Part shown: positions 59,114 to 64,000 of the stretch, piece after piece
Layout: each line of letters starts with the position of its first letter
Numbering within the stretch: the first letter of the stretch is position 1
Assembly: GCA_964291335.2 (NCBI GenBank)
Contig: OZ219748.1
Location: 2,418,001 to 2,482,000, forward strand
From: G964291335 sp964291335
GTDB taxonomy: Bacteria > Chloroflexota > Dehalococcoidia > Lucifugimonadales > UBA3495
DNA length: 64,000 bases
Reading direction: 5' to 3'
The notes under the pieces: generated by a model
Database searches by the model: none
What the model was told of the DNA's origin: nothing
Seen by the model: only the letters and a program-made list of their open reading frames with translations
Position numbers and translations under genes: made by a program

Positions 59114-62100
59114 TTGACCTTTCTCACCGGCCTGGCCCTGAGACGCAGTTCCGTAACCTTTCTGGTAATTGTTTTGCTGGTGGCCTCCGGCGTGTTTTCC
59201 TATCAACGCCTGGAGCGGGAACTTTTCCCGGATCTGGAGTTTCCCAACATTACTGTTATCGCCTCTTACCCCAGCGCCGACCCGGAGACGGTGGCCAGGG
59301 AAGTAGCCGAGCCGATAGAAAATGCCATTGCCAATATCGACGGCCTGCGGGAAACCCAGTCCGTTTCCCAGGAGAACTTCGCCTCGGTGCTCGCCACTTT
59401 CGAATTTGGCGAGGATATGAAGGACGCCCAGCAGACCATTGAAAGCCAGATAAACGGCGCCGATCTTCCTGATGACGTTACCACTACCGTCAGCCGCATC
59501 AACAACAACACCTTCCCGGTAATGCAGCTAAGCGTGGTAGGAGACCGGGACATTCCGTCGCTTCAGCATTACATTGATGACCTGGTGGTTCCCCGCTTTG
59601 AAAGAGTGGATGGAGTGTCCCGGGTTTATGTGCTGGGTCAGGTAGAGGAGCGGGTAACGGTTTCCGTTGACCCGGAGCGGCTCCAGGAACTGGGCTTGTC
59701 CATGTCCCAGGTTTCCGAAGCTGTCAGAAGCAATAACATGGGCTTGCCCGCCGGCAATATTGCCGATGGCGCCATCACCTTTCCAGTGCGGGCGATTAAC
59801 GAACTAAGTACGCTGGATGACATTCTGAACCTTACCGTAGGCTACGAGGCCGTTGTTTTGCCGGGAGGCGCTCCGGGCGGCCGGGCGGCGGCCAGCCTGG
59901 ACGGCCAGCGCCCTATTCTTCTCTCCGACGTTGCCCGGGTGGAACTGGGTACGGCGGATGCGGCGTCCATCTCCCGTACCAACGGCAAGCCCAGCCTGAA
60001 CATTACGATAATCAAAGACCCGGACGCTAATACGGTTGATGTAACCGAGGGCATCCAGCAGGTGGTCAGCGGGTTGGATGACCTGCCGCCGGATATAGAG
60101 ATACTGGAACTCTCCAACAATGGGCCGATAGTGGAACGGTCTCTTTCCAGCCTGCTGCGGGAGGGGTTGTTAGGGTTTCTCTTCGCCGTCAGTGCGGTTT
60201 TCATCTTTCTGATTAACACACGGCCCACCCTGTTGAGGGGCATTGCGCTCACCTTGCGCCCCACCATTATCATCGGCATTTCCATCCCGCTCAGCGTGCT
60301 TACCGGCATCGTGCTGATGAGTTTTACTTCCGTTTCCCTTAACGTAATGAGCCTGGCAGGGCTGGCTATCGCGGTCGGGCGGGTAGTGGATGACAGCATC
60401 GTGGTGCTGGAAAACACTTACCGCCATATCCAGCGGGGCGAAGAGCGGATGCAGGCGGCCATTATCGGCGCGCGGGAGGTGGGGGCCGCCATTGTCGCTT
60501 CCACCCTGACAACCGTCGTAGTATTTCTGCCCCTGGCCTTCATTCAGGGTTTGGTGGGCGAATTCTTTACACCTTTTGCCCTGTCGGTCAGTTTTGCCCT
60601 GATTGCCTCCACTCTCGTCGCCTTAACCGCCGTTCCGGTGCTGGGCGTAGCCTTGCTGCGCCGCGGGGATTTCCCCGAAGCCGAAGGGGATGACCAGGAC
60701 CTGGAACGGGAAACCTGGCTGCAGAAAGTCTATACCCCCATTCTCACCTGGTCGCTGGGGCACAAATTGATTGCCCTGCTGTCCGCCCTGGCAATCACCG
60801 GGGCCAGCCTGTCCCTGCTGCTGGTCATACCGGTTACCCTTTTCCCCGCCGGAACCCCGGAATACCTGCTGGTAGATGTGGAACTGCCCCAGGGTACGGC
60901 GGTCAGCCAGACCTTTTCCCACGTGGAACGGGTGGAGAACGTGCTGCAGGAGTTGGTCGATCAGGGTCAGCTGTCCCTTTATCAGGTAACCATTGGTCAA
61001 GGGGCCTCCGAGTTTGACACCAGCTTTGGCGCCGGCAACCTGCACCTCGCCGGGTTTATCATGCGGACGCCCGCAGATGCGCCGGAAAATATCGCCGACC
61101 TGGTGCGCGAGCGGCTGCCCCAATCGGACGACCAGGTTACTATCAGCTTGCAGGAGTTGGAGAATGGCCCGCCGGCCGGCGACCTGGAGGTGGTCGTTAC
61201 CGGCCCCAGCTATACTGACCTGACGGCTACGGCCCTTGAGTTGGAGGCGAAGTTTCGGGAGATTGACGGCATCATCAACCTGCGCAACGATGTCTCCGAC
61301 GCCCGGGACGAGGTTAACATTCGCATTGACCCGGCGGCGGCAGCCCGGTTCGGCCTGACCACCCAGACGGTGGTAACGCAGGTCAACCAGTATATCCTGG
61401 GCCGGGCGGCTACCGAAATTGAACTGGACAACCTGACGCTGGATGTGGTGGTGCGGGGCAACCCGGAGGATGTGGACGATATTGAAAAGCTCAAAAACCT
61501 GCCGATTCAAGGCCCGCTGGGCCTGGTTCGGCTGGGCGTCATCAGCGAAATTGCCATTGAGCAGGGGCCGGTTCGGGTAAGCACCTTCGACGGCAACCGC
61601 TCGGCTACCATAACCGGCAACATTGTCGCCGTGGACACCCAGGCCGTGGGGCAGGAGGTGCAGGCTGCCATCGACGAGCTGACCCTGCCGCCGGGTATTT
61701 CGGTTCGGTCAGGGGGCATTTTCCAGCAAATCGCCGAAGGCTTCCAGGATATTTTCCTGGCTATGGCGGTGGGGATAATTCTGGTCTATCTGGTAATGGT
61801 AGCCAGCCTGGGGTCTTTGCGCGACCCTCTGATTATCGTCTTGAGCCTGCCCCTGGCGGTGGTCGGCGGCCTGTCCGCCCTGTTCATCACCGACCGCACC
61901 CTCAGCCTGTCTGCCCTGATGGGCTTCCTGCTGCTCATCGGCATAGTGGTTACCAATGCTATCGTGTTGATAACCTTCGTAACCCAGTTGCGGGAACGGG
62001 GCCTGGGTGTATATGAGGCCCTGGTGCGGGGCGGCCGGGTGCGCCTCCGCCCCATTCTGATGACCGCTTTTACGACTACCCTGGCGCTCTTCCCCCTGGC

Positions 62101-62320
62101 ATTGGCCGGAGGGGACGATTCGGGCGTGGTTGGCGCCGAGTTGGCCACGGTGGTTATCGGCGGGTTAATCAGTTCCACCTTCCTCACCCTGGTGGTGGTG
62201 CCGATAATCTATACTCTGTTCCACTGGTCCATACCGCGGCTGCCGGGGGCGCTGCGCCATCGCTTCCGGCGGGCGCCCGGCCAGGAACAGAGCGTTCCCG
62301 GCGCTCCGCAGCTTCCCTGA
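59114..62320 (+). CDS. RND-family efflux transporter (HAE1-like)
   Basis: 1,068 residues from a TTG at 59114, with GGAGG seven bases before. The 12-helix RND layout is seen: first helix (TFLVIVLLVASGVFSYQRLERELFPDLEFPNI), the large loops with duplicated porter domains, and helix 4 GRVVDDSIVVLEN, carrying the two Asp of the proton relay. In helix 10 the usual Lys is Thr (VTNAIVLI). Such pumps export hydrophobic compounds or lipids by proton antiport. It precedes an adaptor protein gene, but no outer-membrane channel gene follows in the window, as expected in a monoderm lineage. Confidence 0.92.
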   Translation: MTFLTGLALRRSSVTFLVIVLLVASGVFSYQRLERELFPDLEFPNITVIASYPSADPETVAREVAEPIENAIANIDGLRETQSVSQENFASVLATFEFGEDMKDAQQTIESQINGADLPDDVTTTVSRINNNTFPVMQLSVVGDRDIPSLQHYIDDLVVPRFERVDGVSRVYVLGQVEERVTVSVDPERLQELGLSMSQVSEAVRSNNMGLPAGNIADGAITFPVRAINELSTLDDILNLTVGYEAVVLPGGAPGGRAAASLDGQRPILLSDVARVELGTADAASISRTNGKPSLNITIIKDPDANTVDVTEGIQQVVSGLDDLPPDIEILELSNNGPIVERSLSSLLREGLLGFLFAVSAVFIFLINTRPTLLRGIALTLRPTIIIGISIPLSVLTGIVLMSFTSVSLNVMSLAGLAIAVGRVVDDSIVVLENTYRHIQRGEERMQAAIIGAREVGAAIVASTLTTVVVFLPLAFIQGLVGEFFTPFALSVSFALIASTLVALTAVPVLGVALLRRGDFPEAEGDDQDLERETWLQKVYTPILTWSLGHKLIALLSALAITGASLSLLLVIPVTLFPAGTPEYLLVDVELPQGTAVSQTFSHVERVENVLQELVDQGQLSLYQVTIGQGASEFDTSFGAGNLHLAGFIMRTPADAPENIADLVRERLPQSDDQVTISLQELENGPPAGDLEVVVTGPSYTDLTATALELEAKFREIDGIINLRNDVSDARDEVNIRIDPAAAARFGLTTQTVVTQVNQYILGRAATEIELDNLTLDVVVRGNPEDVDDIEKLKNLPIQGPLGLVRLGVISEIAIEQGPVRVSTFDGNRSATITGNIVAVDTQAVGQEVQAAIDELTLPPGISVRSGGIFQQIAEGFQDIFLAMAVGIILVYLVMVASLGSLRDPLIIVLSLPLAVVGGLSALFITDRTLSLSALMGFLLLIGIVVTNAIVLITFVTQLRERGLGVYEALVRGGRVRLRPILMTAFTTTLALFPLALAGGDDSGVVGAELATVVIGGLISSTFLTLVVVPIIYTLFHWSIPRLPGALRHRFRRAPGQEQSVPGAPQLP

Positions 62321-62376
62321 TTCCGGCCCCGGCGCGTTCCGGGGCGCCAAGCCAAACTACTCGAGGTAACGCCGAA

Positions 62377-64000
62377 GTGAACTCAATGAACAGCACCTTC
62401 CAAAACCTCAAGCCGCGCCGCCTGCGCAGTTTACTGCTTGCCGCGGCCCTGGCGGCTGCGGTTCTGGCAGCCGGTTACGGCGCTACGGCCCTGTTCGGCG
62501 CCCGCAGCCCCGGCGCGCCACCGGACCGCCCAGCCGCCGGCGTCCCTTCCGGAGCCGGGCGGGTCCAGCCATCGGAAATAGCGGTCAGAAGCCGTCTGGT
62601 CTTCCCGATACAGGCCAACCTGGCCTTTGAGCAGGCCGGTGAAGTGGCGGAAGTTCTGGTGACCGAGGGCGACCGGGTAACTGCGGGGCAGCCCCTGGCT
62701 CGCCTCAATACCGACCACTTCCCGGCTCTGGAAGAGGAAGCTGCCCGGCTGCGCTACGAGATTGCGCAGGGGCAGGATTCAATCAGGCAGCTTCGGCTTG
62801 ACTTCAGTGATGAACCCTTGCTGGCCGCACGCCGTGATGAGACGGTGGCCCGGCTGGAATATGCTAATACCCAGGCCCGGGACTCCCTCGCCGATATTGA
62901 CCAGAACTATGAGGATGCCCTGACTGCGGCCAGAGACGCCCGGGAGCAGGCGAGCCTGGCCCTGGAAAACGCCACCGACCGCTGGACAGAGGCGACCGAG
63001 GATTTGACCCCGGAGCACCGGCAGGCGGTAGCCAGGGCGGTTCGCAACCAGGCTGATTCCCGGGTGTCGGTGGATCAGGCGCAGGAACGGCTGGAAGACT
63101 ACCTGGAGGGACTGGAAGACGGGGCCATTGAGGCGCAGGATCGGGTGACCGAAGTGGCATTGGCGCTGGATTTGGCTAAAGACCGGCTGGAAGACTACCT
63201 GGAAGAGCAGCAAGACGGGATGATTGGGGCGCAGGATCGGGTAACCGAAATGGAACTGGCCCTGGACCTGGCGGAGACCGCCCTGGAGGACCTGGTAACT
63301 GAGCATAATCGGGCCACCATTCGCGCCCGCACCCGGGTGGGCGCAGCGGAAGTGGCCCTGGATGCTGCTGAAAGCGCCGTTTCCGGATTTATCAGCTCCC
63401 CTACCCGTATTCAGACTGCCGACGGCCGGCCGGTGGATATTCCCCGGCTGCGCCGCCTGGAGGCATCCGTGGCGCTGGCCGAGTCGGAACTGGAGGCGGC
63501 CAGCTCCGACCTGGCGGAACTGGAGGAAGGCCCGGACCCCTTGCGTCTGCGGCAGCTGGAATCCAATGTTGCCGTGACCCGATTGAACCTGTCCCAGGCC
63601 AGGGAGGATTTAACCGAGCTGGAAGACGGCCCGGACCCTTTCCGCCTGGAAGAATTGAAGTCCAACGTTACGCTGACCGAGTTGAATCTGAAGCAGGCCC
63701 GGGATAACCTGGCGGATTTCACCGAGGGGCCCGACCGTCTGATAGTAGAACAATTGCAGGCTGAACTGGAGCTGACCAGGGTGAATCTGGAAAATGCGGA
63801 TCGGCTTCTGGAAGAACAGCTGGAAGGGCCGGACCAGCTTCCCTTGCGTCTGCTGAAACTGGAAGCGGATTTGGCCGGGACCCGGTTTGCCCTGGCGGAA
63901 AGGGCGGTAACCGACCTGCTGGAAGATGGCCCCGACCGTGAGGCTGCCGCCCTGCTGGAAAGGGAAATCGCCGCTCGCCTGGCTGAGATAGACCAGCTTT
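62377..64000 (+). CDS. RND adaptor (HlyD/MFP-like) with very long coiled coil, truncated by window end
   Basis: At least 541 residues, open at the window edge. Start GTG at 62377 with GAGG ten bases upstream; an ATG follows at 62386. A single membrane anchor (about 18-42, LLLAAALAAAVLAAGYGATAL) is followed by a biotinyl-lipoyl-like half (VFPIQANLAFEQAGEVAEVLVTEGDRVTAGQPLARL). From about residue 125 it is coiled coil of unusual length with internal repeats: a 32-residue unit about three times (LEDYLEGLEDGAIEAQDR type, from 63091) and a 33-residue unit starting near L(E)(E/D)GPDP. It links to the RND pump just upstream. In monoderms such adaptors may extend across the wall. Confidence 0.8.
   Translation, partial: MNSMNSTFQNLKPRRLRSLLLAAALAAAVLAAGYGATALFGARSPGAPPDRPAAGVPSGAGRVQPSEIAVRSRLVFPIQANLAFEQAGEVAEVLVTEGDRVTAGQPLARLNTDHFPALEEEAARLRYEIAQGQDSIRQLRLDFSDEPLLAARRDETVARLEYANTQARDSLADIDQNYEDALTAARDAREQASLALENATDRWTEATEDLTPEHRQAVARAVRNQADSRVSVDQAQERLEDYLEGLEDGAIEAQDRVTEVALALDLAKDRLEDYLEEQQDGMIGAQDRVTEMELALDLAETALEDLVTEHNRATIRARTRVGAAEVALDAAESAVSGFISSPTRIQTADGRPVDIPRLRRLEASVALAESELEAASSDLAELEEGPDPLRLRQLESNVAVTRLNLSQAREDLTELEDGPDPFRLEELKSNVTLTELNLKQARDNLADFTEGPDRLIVEQLQAELELTRVNLENADRLLEEQLEGPDQLPLRLLKLEADLAGTRFALAERAVTDLLEDGPDREAAALLEREIAARLAEIDQL
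63091..63378 (+). repeat. Three 96-bp repeats in the adaptor coiled coil
   Basis: Units start at 63091, 63187 and 63283. The first two are strongly alike at DNA and protein level, the third diverged. Each codes 32 residues beginning LED. They extend the hairpin coiled coil by set steps. Confidence 0.8.
63520..63915 (+). repeat. 99-bp repeats encoding 33-residue GPD units
   Basis: GPD motifs recur every 33 residues from 63520 (GPDP, GPDP, GPDR, GPDQ, GPDR): four units, the last 34 residues long. Each GPD would mark a turn between helical segments. The array continues toward the window edge. Confidence 0.7.

Noticed and set aside
58578..59117. A 179-residue reading frame before the RND gene
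   Set aside because: No ribosome site, odd composition and no recognisable motif; competing frames are equally open in this GC-rich stretch.

Overview
The window looks like a chromosomal segment of a GC-rich member of the Chloroflexota, most likely near the Dehalococcoidia/SAR202 side. That placement is my inference from the 16S rRNA read by eye, the free-standing 16S gene, and housekeeping proteins of monoderm style; I could not run a phylogeny. Genes are dense, intergenic gaps are short, and several promoters are good sigma-70 matches (TTGACA-N17-TATACT for 16S, TTGACC-N17-TATAAT for pheST, TTGACA-N17-TTTAAT for dnaG). An extended -10 motif TGGTATAAT recurs at three other places.

Layout. 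1-250: three tRNA genes (Trp, Arg, Ala) on the minus strand. 337-844: a decayed IS1-type element, with a second decayed copy at 11261-12090. 930-7000: PAC2 protein, two lipoproteins (one with 174-bp tandem repeats and an apparent T7 frameshift), bifunctional nuclease, rsmD-coaD-coiled-coil operon, polysaccharide deacetylase. 7200-11160: two 3-hydroxyisobutyrate-dehydrogenase-like enzymes, a DMT permease, a PIG-L deacetylase. 12100-16000: rsfS, then a minus-strand run hypothetical-thiL-tsaE-tsaB-ndk. 16000-17500: a J-domain-like protein with four BamE/SmpA-like repeats and a C-terminal membrane anchor. 17788-19301: a 16S rRNA gene with its own promoter and terminator and no 23S/5S behind it. 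19465-23700: two amidases, a GatC/AtzG-like small protein and a lone HsdR-N-type nuclease. 24000-26600: glmU and a CBS/CorC membrane protein. 26700-35600: two small proteins, rpoD, dnaG, dnaE. 35900-41000: a cluster containing a likely selenoprotein of the UGSC family (in-frame TGA at 39339-39341 with a SECIS-like hairpin), the 356-residue protein that resembles its usual companion, an AIM24 protein and guaB3. 41030-42112: a DUF3800 protein of lower GC. 42300-48000: pheS-pheT-moeA-hypothetical. 48200-49360: infC-rpmI-rplT, with infC apparently starting at AUA. 49500-54220: a six-gene signalling operon built on the VWA/PP2C/kinase set known as the TerY-P triad, joined to three zinc-ribbon membrane proteins, with an HNH nuclease gene diverging from it. 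54860-58460: nadA, miaB, tRNA-Ser, a BI-1 family membrane protein. 59114-64000: an RND exporter and its adaptor, which runs off the window.

The two parts that most deserve attention are the UGSC selenoprotein locus and the zinc-ribbon/TerY-P operon. The lone 16S unit, the AUA start of infC and the J-domain/BamE-repeat protein are the next most unusual. No selenocysteine-insertion gene (selA, selB, selC, selD) is visible in this window, so the selenoprotein call predicts that they lie elsewhere in the genome.
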